Source of the DNA: Hirundichthys speculiger | Lineage: Eukaryota > Chordata > Actinopteri > Beloniformes > Exocoetidae | NCBI GenBank assembly: GCA_018398805.1 | Contig: JAGFBZ010000363.1 | Coordinates: 1,116,001-1,180,000 of the forward strand | Reading direction: 5' to 3' | DNA length: 64,000 nucleotides | Shown: one piece after another, positions 51,201-61,600 of the stretch | Layout of the letters: each line of letters opens with the position of its first letter | Numbering within the stretch: the first letter of the stretch is position 1 | Made by a program: the position numbers and the translations under genes | Notes under the pieces: model-generated | Seen by the model: only the letters and a program-made list of their open reading frames with translations | The model's database searches: none | Told to the model about the DNA's origin: nothing

Positions 51201-54200
51201 GTCGTATAAGGCGTGTATTTTCAGTTGCCATTTCTGATTCAATATGTTGTCTGATAACAGAAACAGGAAAAATAAGAATAGCTTTATTAGGAATTCTGTT
51301 GAATTAAAATAAAGTATATGAATGGCATAGTAGACAGGAGAGAAGCAAACGGCTCTTAACTGCTGACAATACTTGTAAAAAGCTAAAATCCAAACATCAA
51401 GTGTGCAGGAGAGCTGTTATTAGTATATATGTATGATAAATTCTGCCTAAAAATACCAAGTTATAACTTTTAGGCTACACAACCCTGCCTGAATACAGAC
51501 GCTGAGAGAAATTCTGGTTTAGCGAGGATTGTTGTGTAACAGATCTGGGAAAGCTGCACTCATATGCAAACATGCATCCACGTAGATGCATTTACACAAC
51601 TTGCCCCACCATGACTGTTTGAACAAGGTCACTGTGTCCCCCTGAAAGGAAGTGACAGCATGACAAACAGGTTGAAGAACAGAAGGGTAGGCAGGGTGGA
51701 AGGGTGAGAAAAGATAGGAAGTAAAAAAGGCAGCCACCCAGAATACTGGGAAGGTTTGTGATGAAATGTCCACGGTTGCTAACATCAACTGTCATGACAA
51801 TGACTAAATACTAAACCCAACAGATTTTTGTGTTTGTGTGTGCGTATGTATGTATGTATGTATATAACCAGAGTAATTCACGTTCCAGAAAGAAATTAAG
51901 AGAAAAGGAGGAAAAAAGAGTAACGTTTTTTTGTTTAATTTGTCTTGCGGCTCAAATCATCCTGTTTTACTCTCATTTTAGTTTTGAGTAAAAGGATTTG
52001 TCACATTGTCCAAGGACAGAAGACAAGGTGGATTCAAATTCAGAGCTTTCAACCCCTGACAGGTGGCCATGATAGAATTTTGCACTATGTGGTGATACAA
52101 TTTTGTCCTTGTGATGTTGAACTTTAACAGTCATAAATGTAACCATCTCCACTATTTCAACTCCGCCTATTCCGCTCTGTGATGTCCTCTCGCCTTTGAG
52201 CTTAATGGACTTCTCCACTAAGGTCAGTGAAACTGAGGCTCAATGCCAGCAGACCGAACAGGTGCAACAGAGAGCTGCAGAACATGGAAGGACAAGAAAG
52301 GACAGAAAGAGCCAGTGGAGGAAGAATCGGTGCGGAGAGAAACCAAAACAAAAACAAACTTTCTATTTAAAACAGAAAATCTCACAAAGCAACAGATTTA
52401 TCAAAGAGAACATTTTTAAGAAAAAGAAAGAAAAAAAACATCACCTTATAAAAGTACACTGAAGTTGGTCAGCTACAATTACAGATTATGTCTTTTTACA
52501 AACTAATCTCTAAAATCTTAAAAATCCCAAAGAAAACAGAAGGCTGCAATAAACCGTTTAGTTAAATGACACGACGTTTAGCTCGGTATGGAAAGATGAT
52601 AAAGCAGCTCGCTATAACAGAGGGCATTAAATGGAGATGCCCCATTAGACAGAACGTAGTGGTTGACACACTTACTGCAATATGTCATCTATGTGTCCCA
52701 ACTCATCACATTTGTGTTCTGTCATCTCAAAACCATTTACACAGTAAACAGTAAACTCAGATGGCCCAGCAGCAACACATGGACTTAAAGTCTTCTCATA
52801 TAATACTGTCAATGGCACTGGGTCAAAAGATGGGAGATAAAAGTCAAATGAAAATTAAAAACAAAACACACTGGCTTCCCGTAGTGGAAGTTGTGCCACG
52901 ACAACCATTACTGGGAGATGACTGGGTTCTTTCTATGACAGTGCTGATACAACAGTTTTAGTTATGTTTTGAAACAATCAGCAAAAAACGAATAAAGGGA
53001 AATTAATATGATAGAGTGTTTCTCAAACTGCAACTTGAAAGGATATTTATAAGTAACTGCTTGTGGTGCCAACTCTAATTCGACTGTGTAATAGAAAAAA
53101 TATCATAAGGGGATTATGTTTCAAAAGATAAGGGGAATCCCTATTCTACATGTGCAGTTGTGAAGATAACATACCTGAAATACATGAACCTGAGCGACAG
53201 ATGTGCCAACAAACTATTCCAATAGTTAACTTTTAAAGTAAATAATTAACTTTAAAAGATGAAAATTACCTCTGAAATGGTTTTAAATCCATGTTTTGTA
53301 GCTTCAAGCGAAATAGAAACAAAAATGTTTAAGCAGACAGCTTTAACTTTTTCAGAACACCTTTTGATTTTAAAAGGAAAATATTATGAAAAAAATAAAA
53401 TGTTCTTTGCTTCAAAGCATGTGTGTGATTGTCTGAAGTGAATAGCGCATCAAGAACTTAAACAAATCTAATCATGTCAATAAACCCCGGGTCTGAAAAG
53501 ATGCCATTCAGCAAATCAATCAAATTTTCAGAATACTGTGACATCACCTAGATTTAAGTAGAATAAACTAGGGCTGCACAATTAATAGAAAAATAATCGA
53601 AATCGTGATTTTTGCTTGCCACGATTAAAATTTTGAAAATCGTGATTAATCGTGACCATGTACAATGTAGTGTAGGGGACAATGTAGTGACCTGCCTTTG
53701 GGCGTTCTTGAAGCTAAGACATGTTTACAGGCTGGTGTTTATGGCCAAAAATCTCTAGGACCGCCTAAGTTTCATGCTATTGCCTTTTATATAATTTGTC
53801 CATCCCTTATGCATACTTTCTTAGTTATATTTCATATCGGGATTTTAAATAACATTTTGAACAAAAAATATTTTTTATTGTTGAATAATCTTGATTAATA
53901 ATCGTAATCGTGATTATCATTTTTTCCATAATCGTGCAGCCCTAGAATAAACCATCTTCCCCCATGTTTATCTTTACTGAACTTTATGTCATGTTGTATA
54001 TGCTGCAACTCAAAAGTGGGTAGTTTAACATCCCCATTTCACAATTATAATTACAGGTCTCCGCTAAACTATGCGAATCTGCAGTTCCTCGACTGACCAC
54101 TAGGTGCTTGCTTGAAAACAGGGCAAATCTCCATCGGCTCCCCTGTTGAAATGCTCAATGCACAGCAGAAAAATAACATATTTGCAGTATGGTACAAAAA

Positions 54201-54260
54201 TGGCTTTTAGTCTTTATAGTTCTAGGTCTCTATTGGGTTCCTTCAGCTATAGGTTTCACC

Positions 54261-54292
<32 letters not shown>

Positions 54293-55321
54293 CCACACCA
54301 AAAGTGGAACTCGCTGAGGTAAGAATCGCAATATTTATTTATGTTGTTTTAAAAGTAATTCAATGTAAAAAAAAAAAAAAAATCATTTCACAAAACGTTA
54401 CAGTTAATTGTCCGTTGTTGTTCAGGGTTAAAGAAGCATGGAGGAACGTTAGAAAAGACTAGAATATCCCAAAATATAAGCATTACAAGCACACGGTCAA
54501 TTGCTCTTGTTTTATTACAGCTTGCCATATTTTGCTCCTTACCTACTGTCTTCTTATTTTCAATTAGATTTGCTTTCGTTGTCTTACCACTGTTTTTTAT
54601 TTTACTTCTGCCTCTTCTCTCAGTATTTGCCTGACTCTCTCTCCCACTGTGTAGCTCCAGTGAGCCGGCTCCCTGTCAGGCAGTGCGGCCCAAGGGGGAG
54701 TAACCGGCTGAATTATTGAGAGCATAAAAATGCTGCCACTAATGGATCCTGAATAAACACACTGGCTTAGCTGCTGCTGTGGCATCCTCTGCTGCCACAG
54801 GGCATCACACTGAAAATACTGAAGCTGAGGATGCAGTGACTGGAAGCTAGATCTGTGGCTTTGTCTGTGGCTGAGCCACCGCAGTGACACATGTGGTCTA
54901 TTCAAATCCACGCCGACAAATGTGTCTTTTGGCTTCTACCATGCAAATTTTGTAGTGACCGGCATTTGTGAATGTAAAAGCTGTCAGACAATTGTGGTTT
55001 TTGCCCATTATCTTTTCAACAGCTGAACACAACCTTTTTATAAACCAGACTATTTCAATGAAGATTCAAATAGAGAACTATTAAAATAGAACAATTTAAT
55101 GTGGATATGAGGATTTTCTACACAATGTTTATCCTGAGGCAGACTGCCTCGGTAATCGAAATAGACAATTTATGTTTTGTTTTTTGTTTTGTTTTACAGC
55201 TGAAAATAGTAAAAATGCTATTGTAGAAGCGCACTTCCCTCTGCAAAAAAAGCCGGATCAATACATTATCATAGAAGGAGCACTTACTGGACTATATACA
55301 TTTTATTTTATTCTATTTTTC

Positions 55322-55355
<34 letters not shown>

Positions 55356-55695
55356 TGAACAAATATTAATATTAAATTGATAAAGAAAAAAAAACCATGA
55401 ATTTTTGAGAGGCTGATCTGTTTCTGCTCATCATAAAAACTAGCAACCTTCTAAACAAATCAAACGTTTTTTAAACCGCTTCAACCACAGAGGGAGATTT
55501 TCGATCAGCGGCTTATTTTATCATAACTATGACAACCAACTCTTTTGCTTATACACTTAGCCATGCTGATTAGCTTACCTTCTTTTTGTCTCTCATGGAG
55601 CTCTTGCCTCGCACCATGATTTTGCATCCCGTTTCTGCTTCCAACTGTTTGGCAGTGAGTCCCCGGGGACCAAGGATTCTCCCCACAAAGTTATA
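23234..55695 (-). CDS. qki: quaking (QKI) RNA-binding protein, exons 3-8, 5' part outside window
   Basis: QKI is a STAR-family protein that binds ACUAAY sites in RNA and regulates splicing, stability, export and translation, notably in glia, muscle and heart. Six exons join in frame (55695-55579, 48956-48813, 28871-28784, 26893-26594, 24509-24435, 23250-23234), each with AG acceptors and GT donors. They give 246 residues: most of the KH domain, the Qua2 region, the proline/tyrosine-rich C-terminal region and the QKI-5 nuclear tail. That equals the matching part of human QKI-5 (about residue 96 to 341). Exons 1 and 2, coding the start and Qua1 dimerisation region, were not seen and should lie beyond 64000. 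The polyalanine run after FSLA and the RDNNIKT stretch differ from mammalian QKI and suggest a fish qki2/qkib-type paralogue. That paralogue call is from memory and uncertain; the family call is secure. Confidence 0.96.
23251..24434 (-). other. qki intron 7
   Basis: About 1.2 kb between exons 7 and 8, AT-rich. It contains scattered ACTAAT-type hexamers and no coding exon that I can recognise. Confidence 0.8.
24435..24509 (-). CDS. qki: qki exon 7: QKI-5-type nuclear tail
   Basis: A 75-nt exon completing a glycine codon, then encoding [20 protein letters not shown] and TADR plus one base. It contains RVHPYQR, the STAR nuclear localisation motif specific to the QKI-5 isoform, so this transcript should make a nuclear protein that shuttles and controls splicing. 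Acceptor is CTAG; donor is GACAGAG/gtcagt. If the following intron were retained, the frame would add 12 residues ([11 protein letters not shown] preceded by R) and stop. Confidence 0.95.
24510..26452 (-). other. qki intron 6
   Basis: About 1.9-2.1 kb depending on which exon 6 donor is used. I looked for the QKI-6 tail (MAFPTKG) and the QKI-7 tail (EWIEMPVMPDISAH) and did not find either. No other structure seen. Confidence 0.7.
26453..26593 (-). CDS. qki: possible alternative 3' extension of qki exon 6 (47 codons)
   Basis: Past the normal exon 6 donor, the same frame stays open and meets a second good donor, AAAG/gtaaat, after exactly 141 nt. Both donors leave phase 1, so either can join exon 7 without a frame change. 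The extension would add 47 residues (Gly-, Ala- and Ser-rich, starting [11 protein letters not shown] and ending SHSQDLLK) just before the nuclear tail. The first stop in this frame comes soon after the second donor, so reading through both would end the protein at KYVMST. I do not recall this segment in mammalian QKI. The open frame and matching phase are seen; use in mRNA is inferred. Confidence 0.5.
26594..26893 (-). CDS. qki: qki exon 6: proline- and tyrosine-rich C-terminal region
   Basis: A 300-nt exon entering and leaving in phase 1. It completes a proline codon, then encodes 99 residues: TLAFSL, a seven-alanine run, several proline-rich stretches ([22 protein letters not shown]) that fit SH3-binding motifs, and the tyrosine-rich [13 protein letters not shown] segment. 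In mammalian QKI the equivalent tyrosines are reported targets of Src-family kinases. The exon ends at [10 protein letters not shown] plus one base, with donor G/gtaaga. Acceptor is GGCAG below a long pyrimidine tract. The alanine run comes from GCG/GCC repeats and could vary in length between individuals. A second donor lies 141 nt further on (see the extension entry). Confidence 0.96.
26926..27102. repeat. purine tracts next to qki exon 6 (pyrimidine tracts in sense strand)
   Basis: Two purine-only runs on plus, 26926-26955 (GAAA-type) and 27036-27102 (67 bp of GGAGA/GGA repeats). In the qki transcript they become CU-rich tracts starting about 33 nt upstream of the exon 6 acceptor. Such tracts bind PTB-type regulators, and the longer one is mirror-like enough to allow triplex DNA. 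Confidence 0.85.
27103..28783 (-). other. qki intron 5
   Basis: The remainder of a roughly 1.9-kb AT-rich intron between exons 5 and 6. No coding or repeat element recognised outside the purine tracts. Confidence 0.7.
28784..28871 (-). CDS. qki: qki exon 5: Qua2 region
   Basis: An 88-nt exon too short to stand out as an open frame. It encodes [18 protein letters not shown], then [11 protein letters not shown] and the first base of a proline codon. This is the Qua2 helix that extends the RNA-contact surface of STAR proteins. Acceptor CATAG lies just above 28871; donor is ACAC/gtaagt below 28784 (phase 1), matching the two bases that open exon 6. Human QKI has RDANIKSP where this copy has RDNNIKTP, one of the signs of a fish paralogue. 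Confidence 0.95.
36229..36268. repeat. (TA)n microsatellite followed by a T run
   Basis: About 20 TA units, then roughly 18 T residues. Located in qki intron 4. Confidence 0.9.
38925..39643. mobile_element. Tigger-like (Tc1/mariner superfamily) MITE, 719 bp
   Basis: Terminal inverted repeats begin CAGTGGTACCTCTACTTGCG on the left and, reverse-complemented, CAGTGGTACTTCTACTTACA on the right. Each end is flanked by TA, the expected target duplication. The motif 'gtacctctacttacgaa' is typical of Tigger-class elements. Subterminal copies of GGTTACGAAA recur inside. No full transposase is present; a short frame at 39171-39374 is not recognisable. Confidence 0.8.
43811..44182. mobile_element. probable MITE with ATCGATAT-rich ends
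   Basis: The left end starts TAGAGCCTGAGCGATTTTAT and runs into repeated ATATATCGATAT motifs. The right end has ATATCGATATATATTG and TCGTGAGCC in inverted sense. This resembles common fish hAT-type MITEs that begin TAGRGCTG. The termini are imperfect and I could not confirm a target duplication. Confidence 0.5.
48813..48956 (-). CDS. qki: qki exon 4: second half of KH domain
   Basis: Encodes 48 whole codons from [19 protein letters not shown] to [10 protein letters not shown], completing the maxi-KH domain of the STAR family. Acceptor reads CCAG/GAGGAG and donor GCT/gtgagt, both phase 0. The sequence is almost identical to mammalian QKI, with conservative changes around [14 protein letters not shown] (human has A, N and L at three of these positions). 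Intron 3 above it is about 6.6 kb and intron 4 below it is about 19.9 kb. Confidence 0.96.
53569..53944. mobile_element. hAT-type MITE, 376 bp, with 8-bp target duplication
   Basis: The ends are TAGGGCTGCACAATTAAT and its near inverted copy ATAATCGTGCAGCCCTA. The flanking 8 bp are identical on both sides (GAATAAAC at 53561-53568 and 53945-53952), the hallmark of hAT transposition. The interior has inverted copies of the AATCGTGATT motif and no transposase. Confidence 0.88.
54065..54258. repeat. fish interspersed repeat, copy 2
   Basis: Shares a degenerate core with 6000-6110: CTGCAGTTC, then a GACCACTAGG/GCCACTAGG stretch, GCAAATCTCCAT/TCAAATTCCCTC, then CCCTGTT/CCCATGTT. Its 3' side ends in ATAGGTTTCACC and then a 29-nt A run (54261-54289). 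I recall this as a dispersed teleost repeat but cannot name its class. Confidence 0.5.
54261..54289. repeat. A homopolymer, 29 nt
   Basis: An uninterrupted A run directly after the interspersed repeat at 54065-54258. It may be that repeat's tail or an independent slippage tract. Confidence 0.9.
55322..55355. repeat. (AAT)n microsatellite
   Basis: About 11 AAT units in qki intron 3. It produces a polyasparagine frame that is not a gene. Confidence 0.92.
55579..55695 (-). CDS. qki: qki exon 3: first half of the KH domain
   Basis: Encodes 39 whole codons from [12 protein letters not shown] to SSMRDKKK. It carries the GPRG loop of the KH fold, which contacts RNA, and the following helix and strand ([17 protein letters not shown]). 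The acceptor is a pyrimidine-rich stretch ending in GCAG just above 55695; the donor is AAG/gtaagc just below 55579. Both junctions are phase 0, matching known QKI gene structure. Differences from human QKI include F to Y at the first residue and GS to SS before MRDKKK. No stop or frameshift. Confidence 0.96.
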
Positions 55696-58600
55696 CTGCA
55701 AATACAGAGAGAAAACCAAACAAGTACATTTCTGAGTGAATAGAATGCATGAAAGACTTAGATACACACATTTTCTTTGCATCTAGATGTCAGCATACAC
55801 AGTCTGAATGAAAAGAAGAAATCTTATGAAAAGCTCTACGTAGCTTTCTATAAAAAATAGTGGATTATCACATTATTGATGTCAAATTAACAAGCCTTCA
55901 TCCCCAATGGACACCATCACACATCACTTTCTGCCTTTTTAGGACAAGTTGTTGTCACTGAGTCTTTCCTCTTTTTAAACACTTAACCTGCATTGCCTTT
56001 GTAACCCCAGTAGATGTCAAAATAGTGTCTAAAACCATTAAAATACAGGACCATTAGGCACAGGAAATGTCTGGGTTGGAATTATAGGGTGGTAATCAGA
56101 AATAATGGGGTTGAGAAGCTGTTAATGACGCAGAGGAAGGTGATGTGGTTTGTGAGGTGAAGAACTATAATACATACAGGTTTATTTTTCAAGTGGCAAT
56201 GGACCTCTGGAATATTAGGAAAAAAAATTATGAGGAAAATAATCTCCACGCAAAGCTGTTTTTCCAATGGAGTTAAAAAAAAAAGAAATGTAATGAGTTT
56301 TTAAAAACATGAAAATTTCCAGTAGTCACAGGTTGGAAATTGTTTGCTTTACAGTTTAAAGCACAACTATTTGTCTGTCACAACAAGCTACAATGCCACT
56401 GTATTCGATTCTTAAACTGTATCTATTTAGTCATTACACCAAATTAACACCTATGCAAAATCCAAAAGGCCATCAAAGAAGTCACTTTTAATTACAGAAG
56501 AGATTACAAATTTCCACGATGTTGGCATATTTCCCGTAAACAATGTAAACAAACACAAGAGGAGACAATCAAAAACTCCAGGCTGTTTTTCTCCTCTCTA
56601 TCACTGAGCCCGCCTGCCTCTCTGGCCTGTTTCTAACAGCAAAGATACACCCTGTGGCTGGAAGATGCTGGTGTCCTGACAAATAATCATTGTACGCACA
56701 TACACAAGCATTAAGGACATTTCTTTGTCACAAGGCAGCTGTCGGTTTGATTAGCTCTAATCAGGGCACTAGGATAGAGGCAACATTTTTGGAGTGTGTG
56801 TGCCAAGAGAGGGCTGTAAGGACACCTGTCCTCGGAGGTCAGCCACCAAAGAAGTACATGAGCCTGCATCTGACTCGTAGGTAAACACACGAACATACAC
56901 GCACAGCCTCAAGGAGAACAGAAGAGAAGGCTGTCTGGCTGCATCATAGTACCCAAGCAAACAAGGGTGAACCCCATGCTCTGAGCTCTGCTAGTCCACA
57001 CAACACACAAACACACACACGGCTTCTAACCTGTAAAACTGAGGCTGCACTGAAAATGTCAAGGGTGTTTTTATACAGCCTACACTGCCAGCGACTGCAA
57101 TACCACATTTGGTTGCTTGCAATTATCTGGCACTGAAAGGTTGAAAAATCTACATTTAAATGTAGGTTTCTGTGCAGATACAAAACATCGCAGTTCCCAC
57201 TCAGCCAACAGGCTACAAAATCTTCCATCAGTCCAAATCCCATCAGATTTACACACCATGAATATATTGAATACATACAGCAGATGAAATGCAAATCAAA
57301 CTCTACATATCAAACAGATTGGAGGAGAGGAAAAATTATATCTAACTTAAAGTCTGAGGTAAATCTCCTGGAAAATCTTAAAACCCTGCACAGAACGTTC
57401 AGCGTCTCGTTCTGTCCTGCTCAATGTAACCAATATTACAACAACTGACAGCAGAACGTGTTCACATTTGACATAAATGTTGATGACGATTGTACTTGAC
57501 AGAGAGCAGGTGGCCTGGTAGAAGAATGTACAAAGACTAAGAGAAAAGCTTGACAAGAAGCTGTTCTTCAGCGAGAGGAAAACTGACAAACATCTCCTTT
57601 TCTACCATTTAAAGAGCCGTTATGAGCAGGAGGTGCCAACACTGCAAAAGCATTCTCACAGTCTTCAGGCTCCACGTGTAGTACTACTCAACTCCGTCTG
57701 TGGGCGAATTAAAGGATAAAGAGTGTGTGTGTGTGCAGCTCATGCTTGCATACTGTTTATAGATACACTCAAAAGGGATGTGCACTTGCTCGTAGCACAG
57801 AGTAGGCGCTGCGTCTGGCCAAGCAATCAGTCAGAATTTCAACTCAAGAAAATGTTTCTGCTTCAAACACCTCACCACAGTACGGCAATTTATCTATAAA
57901 TAACACCTGACATGTAATTAATAGTACAAAGAAAAAAACTAAGTTAGCTCAGTGAGGAACCTTGTTGTTTTTATTTTACAGGCCACAAATTAATATTTCT
58001 TCAAAATAGGGGAGATTCCACAGTAACCCGATTCACAAACAGGGATTCTATCTTTTTTTTTTTTTTTTAAGTTTTGCACTGAAGCCTTAACTAGTTTTCC
58101 TGCAGTCCTATTCTCCCATTTTGTTTCTTTAGTCCAAGCTATCTAGCTATCACAAAATATGAACAGTCAAGAATGCCCACTCTCTACATGGAAATGCAAA
58201 AAACAAAAAAAAAATGTGGCAAGCATTGGAAGTCTATGGTGCCTGTTTGTGAAGAGTATGCGATTTACGCGAAACGCAAGCGCTTTACAGTGGTCAAGGG
58301 CATATCGGCATTAAAAAAATGGCATTTCTGTTTAGACACTGTTCCCCTTTGGCAATTCACACAGACCGAACAGAGACAGCACAGTGCTGAATCAATGTGA
58401 TTACACACAGATCAACCGCTAAATCATCCAAGTGACAGGAGTATCGCTGATAAGAGATGCATGTTCCATGATGCCAGCTCGCCTTTACAGACAGCCCTGC
58501 AACACCCTGCCTTGAGAGTGCTAGGACCTCAAAGAAACCAAAACATAACCTACATGCAAATGAGACTGCAGCTCTGGACACAGCCAACACCTATGCTTTC

Positions 58601-61600
58601 AACTTCATATAACAAAACCTTTCTGAGTTTGCAAGCAAACGTGGCCTCAAGGACAGAAATCAGTCCATATTGATATTGTCGTTTCCAGGCAGACGTTCTT
58701 CCTGGGGTTTGAACCAGAAAATATTTGCATTGTAAATGCTACTTCTGCTACATTTATAATTGCAGAAGTGTGTGCTATACTTAGCAGATTCTTTTTTCCT
58801 TTCTTTGTCATTTACATCACTAGAGGAATCAAGCCACTGTGACCTACAGTGAGCAAACTCTGCTCATCATTCCCCCTTTTTACTCTCATTTTACATCTTT
58901 TCTCAAAGTTTTCTCCACAGACACAAACTGCATGTAGGCAAACATGATTCATGTGCAAACACAAAGAAGCAGATATACACACAAAGTTGCATCCAAACAA
59001 AGACCCCTTCAGGACAAGGGCTTACGCTGACATTAAAGGGCCTTTGTTTGGCGTCAGTTATCGCTACTCCACAGGCGGGTTATGTTTTGCGCATCTACGT
59101 CTCTGTGAGTGCACATTTGTGAAGATGCGTGCAAAACAGAAGTACAGAGTGAACTCCTGGAGAACGCCCTCGACACCCAGAGCAGACTGTCGTATAAGTT
59201 TCTGTGCATGGCATTCTGGTTTGTTTTTTTGTTTTCTGTGTGCATGTGTGTGTGCGTGCGTGAAAAAATAACTGAAAGACAACAGTTCACCAACAATGCT
59301 CACAGAAGCAGAACCATTGTGCCTTTGACAGCATTTGTTTGTGGTGGTGTGGAGACAGGAAATGAGATCATGCTGAGGGCTCAAGCTGTGTACGCGGAAG
59401 GCTTATCGAAGAGCAGGTTCGGGCCAGGGAGAGAATACCAATCATATATTAGCCAGTCAGACTCATGGAAATAAGATCATTCAGTGCAGTGCATCAAAGT
59501 AAGGAGGAATCTGGTTAGACCAGACACCATCATCTTGCTCTCTCCCCATCCTTCTATCTGCCATTGTGAGGTAATGATGCTAACCATTTATTACAACACA
59601 ACTTACATTTACTCATACTTCCATATATTCTGTCTAAAGTAACAATTCTGAGGGCTAAACAGGCTTGTGAGCAAACAACACTAAAGAATACCTCTTTTCT
59701 GTCAACACATCTTCACATTTATATCCAGTCATGATTTTTAGATATTAAGCTAGCTTCCTTTTCCTCTTTTGCTTACACTCCAATGCCCTGTAGTGAAATA
59801 GTCTCCAAAGCACAAATTCCATTTCACTTCGACAACTCTCAACCTCTCGTTCCCATCAGCTGGCTCCTTTCCTTTATCCACTCATTCATGTTTAGGATGA
59901 GATGTTGCATCGATTAATCCTTCATATTTTCTTTTGTGTGGTAAAGGACTGCATGTACGGAAAAGAAGTAAAGGATGGATCTAGAATGTAGAGCTGTTTT
60001 TTTATTTTTTTTATTTTATACATTTGATCTCCAGGAAAGGATGGACAACATTAGGTTAGTACAGTAAAGAAGTGAAAATTAAGATCAAGATTCCAGTGGC
60101 GACATTTTCACCTCTAAGCCAACTTCAAAACGCTCTTTTCAGCATATCCACCTTTGAGAGTCTAATTCGCTGCTCAATTTGTGAACTCAGAGTTTATGTT
60201 GGTGCTGCAGGCTGGGAAGAATGCAGAGGAGTGAGGATGGAGATGGAAAGCCTAGAAATTGATGTTGGCTGTATAAGTGTTAGCGAGGAAACAGCTACAG
60301 ATAAATGTTTTTGAGCTTTTAGATAAACGGGCAGTTCAGAGAGAAGGAAATAAATAGAAACATCCCAAAGATAACACTAAATCACTCCCTTGGCATCCAT
60401 CAGCATTCATTTCAATGCTTGCCAGTATGAGTAAAAACTGATCTGTGACAGGGCTCAAAGTGGAAGAATGGTTTTAGCCATCTTATCCATTTGAGGAAGG
60501 GAAAAATACTTTTTAAACTGGTCAAATCTTCTTTATTAATTATATTAATTCAAATGAAGTAGTGATGTCACACTTTAAGCAGCTGGTTAGTCAGTGTCTA
60601 GACTCCTACTTCTTTGTTTTTGACTCATTTGCTGAGCAGGTAACTAGTGAAAGTCAGTCAAATTCAAACAGTCATCCAGTGCATCTCTAGAAACCTGACC
60701 GTCATTCAGCCAATTTCTGCGTTCAAGCACTTCTTTGTGTTGTGTCTGTGGAGTCCTTGGTGCTGAATCATTTGTCATATATTTTAGATTCCTTGAGAAA
60801 AACTGTATGTTTGCATAAATGCCAGCGTTGACACAGTAGTCTCTGTCAAATGTTTTCAATAACAAAATAGAATCCTTGACGAATGGCTTTATTTTCAATA
60901 ATTAAAAGGCATCTGTATTGTATTGGTCACAGAAACCCTCCATCTCTGGGATCTAGCATGTGCATACTTTATCTGATACTACAGATAAAAGCTGACTCCG
61001 TCCCCAGTGAAGCCTTTGATGCATGTGTGGTCAACCTGCTTCCTTTGTCCTTTATTCTCATTTTTCACATCAGCTTAAAAATACACGGGTGGACATGCAG
61101 AGGGATTCAAAGGCAACATCCACTTGCAATAGGCATGCGTATCCATAACCGTGCAACCAGCCTACAATGCTGCCGTTCATCAAGTTAGCAGACTTTGACA
61201 AAAATGTTGTAAAAGTTGTAATTGCCATCTTATCAAATAGCTTACTATAAAAGTATCCGCTCATCAAATTATTGTCACCATGCATGCATGGCTAGATAGT
61301 TGTAGTTCCTCTTTTATATCCTGCCACCGTGAGGTGAGGCATTTGGCAGTACAGTGCCAGGGCTGGTAATAACTTATGGGGGTCAGAAGGATATCAGGAG
61401 CTGGCATTATATGTGATGACACCCGCATGGGAGGAGGCTTAATGACTTTCCCAGTGCAGGGAACTGGCTGGTTTGGCTGGACAGCTTTACCGCAGTGAAA
61501 CATAGCGCCAGGACATTCTGTCTGAACAAACTACTAGAGCCTCCTTTTTATGGCATTCTCAAAACTCCTGGCTTGCAATGACGCAACTTGATCCAATGAA

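Larger units (their letters stand above)
48957..55578 (-). other. qki intron 3
   Basis: About 6.6 kb between the two KH-domain exons. It holds a hAT-type MITE (53569-53944), one copy of a fish interspersed repeat (54065-54258) with a following A run, and an (AAT)n run. No nested gene seen. Confidence 0.75.

Noticed and set aside
57000..59500. Several 80-120 codon frames on both strands
   Set aside because: They overlap each other on opposite strands, are cysteine/histidine-rich from CA/TG-rich DNA, and lack splice or family support.
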